From positions 124,001 to 188,000 of the forward strand of contig NZ_BCTW01000010.1 of assembly GCF_001590965.1 (NCBI RefSeq): a stretch of DNA of 64,000 bases. Direction: 5' to 3'. The notes below the pieces were generated by a model. The model was not told where the DNA came from, made no database searches, and saw only the letters and a program-made list of their open reading frames with translations. Made by a program: the position numbers and the translations under genes. The first letter of the stretch is position 1. Every line of letters starts with the position of its first letter. Source of the stretch: Novosphingobium lentum NBRC 107847 (GTDB lineage Bacteria; Pseudomonadota; Alphaproteobacteria; Sphingomonadales; Sphingomonadaceae). Positions 7,482 to 14,910 of the stretch are shown piece by piece.

Positions 7482-8335
7482 CACGCGTCCCACGGGCTGG
7501 GCATGCGATAGGGCACGGTGATGAAGTTGGCCTCGATCTGCTCGATCATGCCGTGGTCGATCTTGAACAGTTCGCCCAGATAAAAGCTGTGCGGGCGGCG
7601 CACCGGGCTTTTCACTGTGCGCCCGTCGGTAAGCTGATAGGTGTCGATCCGCCCCGAATGATCGATGAAGCCATAAGCCAGCACCAGCCCGCGCTCTTCG
7701 TCCACCAGCGGAAAACGCCGGCCACGCAACTCGTCGTCGTAGCGATAGTTGCCCATGCGGAACTGCTCCTCGCAGCCCAGTGCGGACACCGGCACGATCT
7801 TGGCGAATTCGGGATTGTGCGTGGTCTGCACGCCGTTTTCCACGCGGTTGCAGTCCGGATGGAATTTGGTGTGCAGCGTTCCGTCGTTCTGCTGCAGCGT
7901 GGAGAAATAGCCATCGCCCAGCGCGATCATCTGCGCACGCGACCCGGGCGCTTCGGCGTTGCGATTGAGGATCGGCTTGTCCCAGTAACGCGGGTTCTCG
8001 AACTTGATGCCACTGTCCGACTGGCGCACGACGATGGTTTCCGCCTCGATGACGCGGCCCTGCTCGTCGATCGCGAGGCGCAAGGTGAACGCCGATTCCT
8101 CGATCGCCTCGTGCACCGTGCCGAAGTAGCCGACCTGCCGCGTGGCCACGTCGGCAAAACGCAACTGGTAAGGCCCCACGCTCTCGATCGTGCCCCACAG
8201 GCCGAAACCGACCGGCAGCATCACGTTGTTTTCGCTGGTCCGGGCACCGGGCGCCCATGCGACCCGTTGCGGGTTCTTCGCCGCCAGCGCCGCCAGATAG
8301 CCATCGAGCACTGCATAGAGCGTGGACCGGTTCAT
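7481..8335 (-). CDS. Uncharacterised protein, possible NTF2-like N-terminus, coupled to the PQQ dehydrogenase
   Basis: This 284-residue protein has no family I can name with certainty. The start (NRSTLYAVLDGYLAALAAKNP) is reminiscent of the first helix of SnoaL/NTF2-like proteins, and a second similar module may follow around residue 150, since HTKFHPDCNRVENGVQTTHN precedes another beta-rich stretch. There is no signal peptide and no cofactor motif. The ATG at 8335 follows GGGAGAAGG; a frame opening at 8422 would start inside the operator region. It is the first gene of the unit with the PQQ dehydrogenase and shares a divergent promoter region with the NTF2-like pair at 8449-9298. Close linkage to NTF2-type lyases suggests an enzyme acting on the same substrate, which is inference. 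Confidence 0.65.
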   Translation of the reverse strand: MNRSTLYAVLDGYLAALAAKNPQRVAWAPGARTSENNVMLPVGFGLWGTIESVGPYQLRFADVATRQVGYFGTVHEAIEESAFTLRLAIDEQGRVIEAETIVVRQSDSGIKFENPRYWDKPILNRNAEAPGSRAQMIALGDGYFSTLQQNDGTLHTKFHPDCNRVENGVQTTHNPEFAKIVPVSALGCEEQFRMGNYRYDDELRGRRFPLVDEERGLVLAYGFIDHSGRIDTYQLTDGRTVKSPVRRPHSFYLGELFKIDHGMIEQIEANFITVPYRMPSPWDA

Positions 8336-8386
8336 ACCTTCTCCCAAAGGTTCGCGCAGAGGTTCGGGCGCGTCGCGATTGTGGCT

Positions 8387-8415
8387 TTGACGCCTTGCGC
8401 GATGTGTCGCATACC
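8387..8415 (+). promoter_or_regulatory. Promoter of the NTF2-pair/SDR operon
   Basis: A -35 box TTGACG (8387-8392), a 17-bp spacer and a -10-like CATACC (8410-8415) lie just upstream of the operator at 8416-8429 and the GTG start at 8449. The operator abuts the -10 box as at the hydroxylase promoter (4657-4685), which argues for repression by blocking the start site. Confidence 0.55.
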
Positions 8416-8429
8416 CTACCAATTGTTAC
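8416..8429. promoter_or_regulatory. Operator-like palindrome CTACCAATTGTTAC
   Basis: This site differs in only one base from the one at 4642-4655. It lies between the divergent genes starting at 8335 (minus) and 8449 (plus), so one bound regulator could control both units. Confidence 0.68.
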
Positions 8430-8448
8430 AATAGCCCGGGAGAGCTGT

Positions 8449-8838
8449 GTGGCGAGGAACGAGCATGAACAGGCCAACCACGATCATGTGATCGCGATGT
8501 ACCACGCCGTGCTGATGGCAATGGATTCGTCGCGCGTCGATGACTTCATCGCGCCCGGGTATATCCAGCACAGCTCGCTCGCCGAACCCGGCCTGCCCGC
8601 GCTGAAGGCCTGGCTCGACCGGGTGCGGCTGGAATCGCCCGACGCGGTGCAGACCATCCATCGCAGCTTTGCCGATGGCGATCATGTGATCGTGCATGTC
8701 CACGTCGTGCGCTGGCCGGGCGATGCGGGTTTGGCGGTGGTCGATATCTTCCGCTGCGCCGATGGCATGATCGTGGAGCACTGGGACGTGATACAGGACG
8801 TGCCGACAGAGCCGGTCAATGCCAATACGATGTTCTGA
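8449..8838 (+). CDS. SnoaL/NTF2-like protein, cytoplasmic member of a tandem pair
   Basis: The protein has 129 residues from a GTG at 8449, which follows GGGAGAG; the frame is open further upstream but would cross the promoter. It has the SnoaL-like layout: a first helix (MYHAVLMAMDSSRVDDFI), APGYIQHS, a long helix, then strands HVIVHVHVV and GLAVVDIFRCADGMIVEHWDV. It ends NANTMF, exactly as the next gene does. The His/Asp residues of IQHS and EHWD line the pocket in this fold. Family members catalyse aldol-type or lyase reactions without cofactors. It has no signal peptide, unlike its partner at 8855-9298. Confidence 0.78.
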   Translation: MARNEHEQANHDHVIAMYHAVLMAMDSSRVDDFIAPGYIQHSSLAEPGLPALKAWLDRVRLESPDAVQTIHRSFADGDHVIVHVHVVRWPGDAGLAVVDIFRCADGMIVEHWDVIQDVPTEPVNANTMF

Positions 8839-8854
8839 AACGGGGAGAACTACG

Positions 8855-9298
8855 ATGCGAAAAACTCTGGCGGTGGCGATGCTGCTGGCGACGATGGCCG
8901 GCAGCCCGGCGCAGGCGGCCACCTGCAAGCTTACGCCCAAGCAGGTCGTCACCCGCTTCACCGATCAGTTCTATGTCAGGAAGGATGTGCGCCCAGCGTT
9001 CGAGCGCTGGGTCGATCCGGGCTATATCCAGCACAACCCGATGGCGGCGACCGGGCGCGATGCGGCGGTGGCATTCCTCGCGCCGTTCCTGGCCAATCCC
9101 GAGGTCCGCTACGAAGTGAAGCGTGTGATCGCCGACGGTCCGCTGGTCGCGGTCCATTCGCACGGTACGTTCAAGGCGGGCGATCCGGGCATCGCGGTGG
9201 TCGATATCTTCCGGGTGCGCGGCTGCCGGATCATGGAGCACTGGGACGTGGTCCAGCCGGTCCCGGCGCAGTCCGCCAACACCAACACGATGTTCTGA
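8855..9298 (+). CDS. SnoaL/NTF2-like protein with signal peptide, exported member of the pair
   Basis: The 147-residue protein begins MRKTLAVAMLLATMAGSPAQA, a clear Sec signal, then has the same fold as the upstream gene: GYIQHNPMAATGRDA, VHSHGTFKAGDPGIAVVDIF, IMEHWDVVQPVP, and the same NTNTMF end. The pair is therefore a tandem duplication in which one copy gained (or kept) export to the periplasm. The start at 8855 follows GGGGAGAA. The SDR gene starts directly at the stop (TGA-ATG). A periplasmic copy fits with the periplasmic PQQ dehydrogenase and cytochrome of this island. The reaction is unknown. Confidence 0.78.
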   Translation: MRKTLAVAMLLATMAGSPAQAATCKLTPKQVVTRFTDQFYVRKDVRPAFERWVDPGYIQHNPMAATGRDAAVAFLAPFLANPEVRYEVKRVIADGPLVAVHSHGTFKAGDPGIAVVDIFRVRGCRIMEHWDVVQPVPAQSANTNTMF

Positions 9299-10042
9299 AT
9301 GGCCATGCGGTTTCGCGACAGGGTCGTGGTCGTGCTGGGCGGCAACAGCGGCATCGGGCTGGCCGCCGCGCGGATGTTTGCGGCAGAAGGCGCCAAGCTG
9401 GCTTTGACCGGGCGCAATGCTGCGACGCTGGCTGCGGCGGCGGAGGAACTCGGCGCACTCGGCCTGGTCAGCGACATCGGCGTGGTGGCGCACAGCGTGG
9501 CCGCGATGGCCGAGATCGAGGAGCGGCTGGGCGGGATCGACGTGCTGTTCGTCAACGCCGGGGTCGGCGGGTTTGCACCCGTTCCGGATGTGACCGAAGA
9601 ATTCTGGGACGGCATCCACAACGTCAACTTGCGCGGCGCATTCTTTGCCATCCAGCACGCGCTGCCACTGATGCGCGACGGTGGTGCGATCGTCATCACC
9701 GGATCGATCGGATCGGTCGCGGCGGTGCCCGGCAACGTCGCCTATGCGGCGGCCAAGGCGGGGCTGCGCGCGATGGCGCGGATCGTGGGCAAGGAACTGC
9801 TCACCCGCCGCATCCGCGTCAACATGGTCAGCCCCGGCCCGACCGACACCGAGATTTTCAAGCGCGACGCGTCGCCCGAAGACATCGCCGGGATGCGCGC
9901 GATGTTTGCCGATGTGGTGCCGCTGGGCCGCATGGGCACATCGGACGAAGTGGCCCGCGCGGTGCTGTTCCTCGCCAGCCCGGACGCCAGCTTCATCAAC
10001 GGCGTGGACTTGTTCGTGGATGGTGGCTGCGTGGAGCTTTGA
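9299..10042 (+). CDS. SDR family NAD(P)-dependent oxidoreductase
   Basis: This is a 247-residue classical short-chain dehydrogenase. It shows the nucleotide-binding GGNSGIG motif near residue 14, NAG in LFVNAGVGG, catalytic Ser in ITGSIGS, YxxxK in YAAAK, and a C-terminal DGG segment. There is no Asp at the end of the second strand but TGRN, which often indicates NADP use; this is weak evidence. It follows the exported NTF2-like gene without a gap and so belongs to that operon. Likely substrates are aryl alcohols or ketones of lignin-type compounds (compare LigD/LigL/LigN Calpha-dehydrogenases), by context only. The gene is convergent with the aldehyde dehydrogenase that ends at 10059. Confidence 0.85.
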   Translation: MAMRFRDRVVVVLGGNSGIGLAAARMFAAEGAKLALTGRNAATLAAAAEELGALGLVSDIGVVAHSVAAMAEIEERLGGIDVLFVNAGVGGFAPVPDVTEEFWDGIHNVNLRGAFFAIQHALPLMRDGGAIVITGSIGSVAAVPGNVAYAAAKAGLRAMARIVGKELLTRRIRVNMVSPGPTDTEIFKRDASPEDIAGMRAMFADVVPLGRMGTSDEVARAVLFLASPDASFINGVDLFVDGGCVEL

Positions 10043-10058
10043 CCGCGCGCCGCCCTGA

Positions 10059-11528
10059 TCACAACGCCGTCGGCATCGCATCCAACAGCATGGTCTTCAG
10101 TTCCAGATAAGCCATGAACCCCTCGGGCCCGCCTTCGCGGCCGATGCCCGATTGCTTGAACCCGCCGAACGGCAGGCCGAAATCCATGCGCAGGCCGTTT
10201 TGCCCGAACCCGCCGGTGCGGATGCGGCGACCGATGCGATAGGCGGCGTCGGCATCGTGGGTCAGCACCGATCCGTTGAGGCCGAACCGCGATTCGTTGG
10301 CGATGCGGATCGCGTCTTCCTCATCGTCGGCCGGGATCAGGCTGAGCACCGGGCCGAAGATTTCCTCCTGCGCGATGCGGCTGGTGTTGCTGACGTTGGC
10401 GAACAGCGTGGGCTCCATGAAATAGCCCCGGTTCATGGCTGCCGGGCGGTTGCCGCCGGTAACGAGGTCGGCAGACTTGCGGCCTTCCTGCACATACATC
10501 TCCACCCGCTCCAGCTGGCGCTTCATCGCCAGCGGACCAAGCTGCGTCGCGGGATCGTCGCTGTGGCCGATGACCACCTGCTTCATCTCGGCGGCGATCG
10601 CATCGGCCAGTTCATCGTGGCGCCGGCGCGGCACGATCACCCGGCTGAGCATCGCGCAGACCTGCCCGCTCATCATCGTGATCGTGCCGGTGAGCATCTT
10701 CGCCGCATCGGCAATCGCGAAGTCGTCGCGCACGATCGCGGCGGATTTTCCGCCCAGTTCCAGCGTGCAGCGCGCGATCCGCGATCCGCACACGCTGGCG
10801 ATGCGCTGGCCCGCCACGGTCGATCCGGTGAAGCTGACTTTGTCGACGCCCGCGTTGCACACCAAGTGGTCGCTCGCCTCGCGGTGGCCGCACACCAGGT
10901 TGACCACGCCCGGCGGAATGCCCGCCGCCTCGGCCGCCTCGGCGATGATATAAGCCTCGAGCGGGGTTTCGGGCGATGGCTTCATGATCACCGTGCAGCC
11001 CGACAACAGCGCATAGGCGACCTTGTTGGCCATGATCCCGAACGGCCCGTTCCACGGCGCGATCGCCGCGACCACGCCGACCGGCTCATAGGCGACCAGC
11101 CCCACCGCTGCGCCCATGCTGGGGCGCTGTTCGACAAAGGCAAAGCGTTCGGCGAACCCTGCGATCTGGTCGAGCACCATCACCGATCCGCCGTGCATCG
11201 GCCCGGCAAAGCTGGCGAGGCCGCCCATCTGCGCGGTCCACGCGGCGGCGAGTTCGGGCACGCGGGCGCGCAAGTGATCGACCATGCGACGGAATGCGGC
11301 AACCCGCTCGGCAGGTGCGGTCACCGGCCACGACCCGTGATCGAACGCGGCGCGCGCGGCCGCCACCGCTGCATCCATGTCGGCCTCGTCTGCCTCCGCC
11401 ACGCGCGCGACGACTTGCTCGGTATCGGGCGAGACCAGTTCGATGGCGCGCCCGCTGTGCGCCGGCACCCATTGGCCGCCGATGTAAAGGCAGTCGGGAT
11501 GGGCGATCGTCACGCCTTGGGGGGTCAT
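10059..11528 (-). CDS. NAD(P)-dependent aldehyde dehydrogenase
   Basis: The 489-residue protein is a full-length ALDH. It has the substrate/cofactor segment PWNGPFGIMANKVAYAL, SFTGSTVAGQRI, catalytic Glu in LELGGKS, the nucleophile Cys in MMSGQVCAM, and the C-terminal EEIFGPVLSLI and PFGGFKQSG. It oxidises an aldehyde to the acid in the cytoplasm. Stilbene cleavage by the carotenoid oxygenase of this island would give vanillin-type aldehydes, so a vanillin or hydroxybenzaldehyde role is reasonable though unproven. The start at 11528 is chosen because a GAGAGGA site precedes it and the frame opening at 11564 would overlap the operator at 11558-11571. It is transcribed alone under that operator. 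Confidence 0.9.
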   Translation of the reverse strand: MTPQGVTIAHPDCLYIGGQWVPAHSGRAIELVSPDTEQVVARVAEADEADMDAAVAAARAAFDHGSWPVTAPAERVAAFRRMVDHLRARVPELAAAWTAQMGGLASFAGPMHGGSVMVLDQIAGFAERFAFVEQRPSMGAAVGLVAYEPVGVVAAIAPWNGPFGIMANKVAYALLSGCTVIMKPSPETPLEAYIIAEAAEAAGIPPGVVNLVCGHREASDHLVCNAGVDKVSFTGSTVAGQRIASVCGSRIARCTLELGGKSAAIVRDDFAIADAAKMLTGTITMMSGQVCAMLSRVIVPRRRHDELADAIAAEMKQVVIGHSDDPATQLGPLAMKRQLERVEMYVQEGRKSADLVTGGNRPAAMNRGYFMEPTLFANVSNTSRIAQEEIFGPVLSLIPADDEEDAIRIANESRFGLNGSVLTHDADAAYRIGRRIRTGGFGQNGLRMDFGLPFGGFKQSGIGREGGPEGFMAYLELKTMLLDAMPTAL

Positions 11529-11557
11529 GCGGCAGGTCCTCTCGATTTTTCGGAACG

Positions 11558-11571
11558 CTATCAAATGTTAG
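11558..11571. promoter_or_regulatory. Operator-like palindrome CTATCAAATGTTAG
   Basis: It lies 30 bp upstream of the aldehyde dehydrogenase start. With flanks it reads GCTATCAAATGTTAGC, an inverted repeat related to CTAACAATTGGTAG but with three centre changes. No convincing -35 box was found upstream, so this is a weaker member of the set. Confidence 0.55.
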
Positions 11572-11608
11572 CGTTTACGCAACCAGGCATCGCCCCTGCT
11601 CGCGCATG

Positions 11609-11646
11609 AAAAAGGGGCGACCGTTGCCGGCCGCCCCTTTCCGTTT
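11609..11646 (-). terminator. Rho-independent terminator of the TonB receptor gene
   Basis: A 9-bp stem (AAAGGGGCG at 11611-11619 with its complement at 11632-11640) closes a short GC loop. On the minus strand it ends in a run of five T. It lies about 45 bp past the TonB receptor stop. The plus-strand side also ends in GTTTTT, so it may work both ways. Confidence 0.75.
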
Positions 11647-11688
11647 TTCGTGCCTTCAGGACGATAACGCGGATGTGTCGATATCGGC

Positions 11689-14121
11689 TCAGAATTTCTT
11701 CTTGACCGTGATCGCCCATTCGCGCGGACGGCCCGGCTGGGCCTTGATCAGCCCGGCGCCGGCGCCGGTCAGATCGAAGTTGGTCTGGTAGTAGTAGTGA
11801 TCGAACAGGTTGGTGACTTCGACCGAGATGTCGAAGGCATGCGACACGTTCTTGTAGGTCAGGCGGGCATTGGCGATCGTGCGGCCAGGGATCTTGTCCA
11901 GCGCGGCGATCACCGGGTTGGCGTTGACCGTGGTGCTGCCCAGCAGGGCGCCCTGGTAGGCCGCGTCGAAACGCGGGGTCAGCGTGTCACCGCTCGTACC
12001 CATCGGGATCTCGTACTGGATGCCCGCGCTCCACTGCCACTTGATCGGCGGTTGCGGATTGAGCAAGCCGACGACGGCCGGATCGGACGAGCAGGCGTTG
12101 GTTTCACCCGCCGCCAGCGGGCGCACCACCTGGATCGCGACGCACTTCCAGTTCCACTTCACGTAGCTCAGCGAACCATCGATCTGCAGGCCCTCGACCG
12201 GTGTGGCGGCGAGTTCGGCCTCGAAGCCCTTGATGTCGGCGTTGCCGGCGTTCTGCGGCAATGCGCAGGGACCGGGGCCACCGAACTGCGGGCACGACAG
12301 CAGAGTCAGCTGGGCGTCCTTGAACTTGTTGTAGAAGCCCGAGACGTTGAAGCGCACGCGCTTGTCGAACAGGTCGCTCTTGAACCCGATTTCGTAGCTG
12401 GTGACCTTTTCGGGATTGAACGGCTGGGCCTGCGCCGGGTTGAACGGACGCGGACCGATGCCGCCGCCCTTGAACCCGGTGGCGACGGTCGCATAGACCA
12501 GCAATTCGGGCGAGAAGCGGTAATCGACCGAACCGCGATAATCGACCTTGTTGCCCGAGTACCGGCCGGTGACATTGTCCAACGCGCCAAGGAAGACGTT
12601 GGGCGTGACGCCGTCCGGCCCCTTGCGGAAGAACGTGTAGCTCTTCGATTCATCCGTATAGCGGATGCCGCCGGTCAGCGTCAGTGCCGGGGCGGGGTGC
12701 ACGATCACCGTGCCGAACACCGCCTTGGACTTGCTGCGCACCGGATCGTTGCCGATGAACTGCAGCGGGATCGGCGCGTAGCGGATGTCCTGGAACGTGA
12801 AGTAGGTGGTCTTCTCGTCCGAATAGAACCCGCCCACGGTCGCTTCGGCGATGTCGCCGATCTTGGCGTTGAGGCGCAGTTCCTGGCTCCAGAACCAGTG
12901 CGTCAGGCGGTTTTCACCAAAGCCGATGTTGGCGGGCGACAGATCGTCGTCCGAATTGAACCGCGTCTTCCAGTTGCGATAGGCCGTGATCGAGGTCAGC
13001 TTGAGACTGTCGCTCAGCTTGAGGTCGATGTTGCCCGAAAGGCCGTAGCCCTTGTAGGTCGACTGGTTTTCCCCTTGCGTGCCGACCAGCGGGAAACCCG
13101 CCGCGACGGGGCCCTTCCACGTACCGGCTGGCTGGCCGGTGGTGGCATAGTTGCAGAACTGCCCGCAGATGAAGCGGCTGTCGTACGGCACGCCCGGCGC
13201 CGGGTTGGTGTTGGCGTTGTTGAGGTTGGCGTAGATCAGCACTTCGGGCGGATTGGTGCGCGAATCGTTCACGTAATCGCCGCTGAGCAGGATATCGACG
13301 CGATCGTCCGGGTTGTAGCGCAGCATGGCGCGGATCGCCTGGTAGCCGACCGAGCCATCCTTGCCGACCACGCAATCGCCGCCGGCGCGGGTGCTGGCGA
13401 TGCCGCTGCCCGGGTTCGCGCAGCCATAGTCGATGCGATCGACGAAGCCTTCCTGGTGCGAGAACGTGCCCGAAACGCGTGCATAGAGCGATGGCGCCAG
13501 CGTGAAATCGGCGCTGCCGCGCATCTGGATGCGGTTGCGGCTGCCGTACGTCGCCTGCAGGTATCCGCCATCGGTGCCATTGGGACGGCGCGAGATGAAC
13601 TTGATCGCGCCGCCTTCGGAGTTGCGCCCGGTGATCGTGCCTTGCGGACCGCGCAGGATTTCCACACGCTCGACATCGAGCAGGTCGAAGTTGGCGCCGG
13701 TCAGCCGCGGATAATAGACGTCGTCGATATAAAGGCCGACGCCGGGTTCGTAGGCGGGGTTGAAGTCGGCCTGGCCAAGTCCGCGAATCGTCGCGGTGAG
13801 CGACGGCCCGAACGATGCGCCCTGCGGCCGCAGCACCACGCTGGGCGCCTGGTTGGCGACTTCGGAAATGTTGGTCTGGCTGCGCGAATCGAGCATCGCG
13901 CTGGTCACGGCGGTGATCGCCAGCGGCGTATCCTGCAGCTTCTGCTCGCGGAACTGCGCGGTTACGACGATTTCTTCATTCTGCTTGGCCGGCGCATCGC
14001 TGGCCTGCGGCGCCTTGGCGTCCTGAGCAAAAGCCGGCATCGCCAGACCCATGGCGAGCGCAGATGCCCCGACCACAACGGCCAAGCGTCCATGCGATGA
14101 AATTCGAGTGGCGTTTGCCAT
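11689..14121 (-). CDS. TonB-dependent outer-membrane receptor
   Basis: The 810-residue protein has a signal peptide (ending near AMPAFAQ), a TonB box-like EEIVVTAQ, a plug domain (DTPLAITAVTSAML, IRGLGQ, VERVEILRGPQGTITGRNSEGGA) and a 22-strand-type barrel ending in the aromatic-terminated WAITVKKKF. This class in sphingomonads takes up plant- and lignin-derived aromatics, sugars or siderophores. The ATG at 14121 follows AGGAGAGGGG; the open frame reaches further up to 14277 but crosses the operator. Its location under the same operator motif as the catabolic genes, and next to the MarR gene, points to uptake of the aromatic substrate. No iron-regulation box was seen upstream. Confidence 0.92.
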   Translation of the reverse strand: MANATRISSHGRLAVVVGASALAMGLAMPAFAQDAKAPQASDAPAKQNEEIVVTAQFREQKLQDTPLAITAVTSAMLDSRSQTNISEVANQAPSVVLRPQGASFGPSLTATIRGLGQADFNPAYEPGVGLYIDDVYYPRLTGANFDLLDVERVEILRGPQGTITGRNSEGGAIKFISRRPNGTDGGYLQATYGSRNRIQMRGSADFTLAPSLYARVSGTFSHQEGFVDRIDYGCANPGSGIASTRAGGDCVVGKDGSVGYQAIRAMLRYNPDDRVDILLSGDYVNDSRTNPPEVLIYANLNNANTNPAPGVPYDSRFICGQFCNYATTGQPAGTWKGPVAAGFPLVGTQGENQSTYKGYGLSGNIDLKLSDSLKLTSITAYRNWKTRFNSDDDLSPANIGFGENRLTHWFWSQELRLNAKIGDIAEATVGGFYSDEKTTYFTFQDIRYAPIPLQFIGNDPVRSKSKAVFGTVIVHPAPALTLTGGIRYTDESKSYTFFRKGPDGVTPNVFLGALDNVTGRYSGNKVDYRGSVDYRFSPELLVYATVATGFKGGGIGPRPFNPAQAQPFNPEKVTSYEIGFKSDLFDKRVRFNVSGFYNKFKDAQLTLLSCPQFGGPGPCALPQNAGNADIKGFEAELAATPVEGLQIDGSLSYVKWNWKCVAIQVVRPLAAGETNACSSDPAVVGLLNPQPPIKWQWSAGIQYEIPMGTSGDTLTPRFDAAYQGALLGSTTVNANPVIAALDKIPGRTIANARLTYKNVSHAFDISVEVTNLFDHYYYQTNFDLTGAGAGLIKAQPGRPREWAITVKKKF

Positions 14122-14161
14122 AATCCCCTCTCCTGCTAGGGCCTCTTGAGGACCCGTTACG

Positions 14162-14175
14162 TTACCAAACGGTAG
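14162..14175. promoter_or_regulatory. Operator-like palindrome TTACCAAACGGTAG in the receptor/regulator intergenic region
   Basis: The site is an inverted repeat with TACC/GGTA arms. A further half-site CTATTGTTAG lies just beyond it (14178-14187). The region separates the TonB receptor (minus) from the MarR-type gene (plus), so it may serve both repression of the receptor and autoregulation. The centre differs from the CAATTG of the other sites. Confidence 0.5.
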
Positions 14176-14330
14176 CACTATTGTTAGTAAGACATACAAT
14201 TTTCGCGAAGGCAAGAGCCTCTGTGCTGCAGCAACAACTCTGCGGCATGTCTGCGCGGGGTGATGCGGAAATGGCACATTCGCACAGCGCCCCTTGCCCC
14301 CGGCGCGTGTGCGGGGGATAGAGACGCCCG

Positions 14331-14855
14331 ATGAGCACGCCGCACCCGGAGATTCCCCCTGCAGTCGCCCCGATTATCTCGGCGATAGAGGCGGATGCCG
14401 CGACTGCGGTGCTGGTCGACCTGCTCAAGCTGGCGAGCCTGATCAACGGCCCGATGCGCGACATCGTGGCCGACCCGCTGGAAATGTCGCCGACCGAACT
14501 CAAGATTCTGCTCGCGCTGGGCGGAGAGGGCGAGCTGGCGGGGCACGATCTTTCGGAGATCATGGGCGTGCCGCCGATGAACGTCAGCCGCGCGATTTCC
14601 GGCCTGATCCAGCGCGGCTGGGTCGAACCGGGGATCGACCGCAGCAACCGGCGGCGCAAGCCGGTGCGGCTGAGCGCGGAAGGCCGCGCCGCGTTCCTGC
14701 GCACGATGGCCCCGATGAAGACCGTGGCCGATGGCTTGCTCGGCGGACTGAACGCGCGCGATCGCGCCACCTTCCGCCGTGCCGCGCAATCGATCCTGTC
14801 GCGGATGGCCGACTGGATGCATGAGCACCACGCCGAAGTGCAGCTGCACGGGTAG
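14331..14855 (+). CDS. MarR family transcriptional regulator
   Basis: The 174-residue protein has a MarR winged helix-turn-helix: MSPTELKILLAL, then GHDLSEIMGVPPMNVSRAIS (recognition helix), IQRGWVEPGIDRSNRRRKPV (wing) and LSAEGRAAFL. Helical N- and C-termini supply the dimer interface. MarR proteins usually repress catabolic genes until an aromatic ligand binds, and bind palindromes about 14-20 bp long. It is the only such regulator in the island and is divergent from the TonB receptor. It is therefore the leading candidate for the CTAACAATTGGTAG-type sites. That pairing is inference. No strong Shine-Dalgarno precedes the ATG. Confidence 0.85.
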   Translation: MSTPHPEIPPAVAPIISAIEADAATAVLVDLLKLASLINGPMRDIVADPLEMSPTELKILLALGGEGELAGHDLSEIMGVPPMNVSRAISGLIQRGWVEPGIDRSNRRRKPVRLSAEGRAAFLRTMAPMKTVADGLLGGLNARDRATFRRAAQSILSRMADWMHEHHAEVQLHG

Positions 14856-14910
14856 CGGCAAGCGCCTTCTCCACTTGCTTGGAGGCGGCACCGGCCCGCT
14901 GAAACAGGAA

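Noticed and set aside
5298..8477. Apparent 1059-residue fusion of the 7481-8335 region with the PQQ dehydrogenase
   Set aside because: The frame is merely open upstream. The dehydrogenase starts with its own lipoprotein signal at 7481, and the upstream gene is read in another frame with a good ribosome site.
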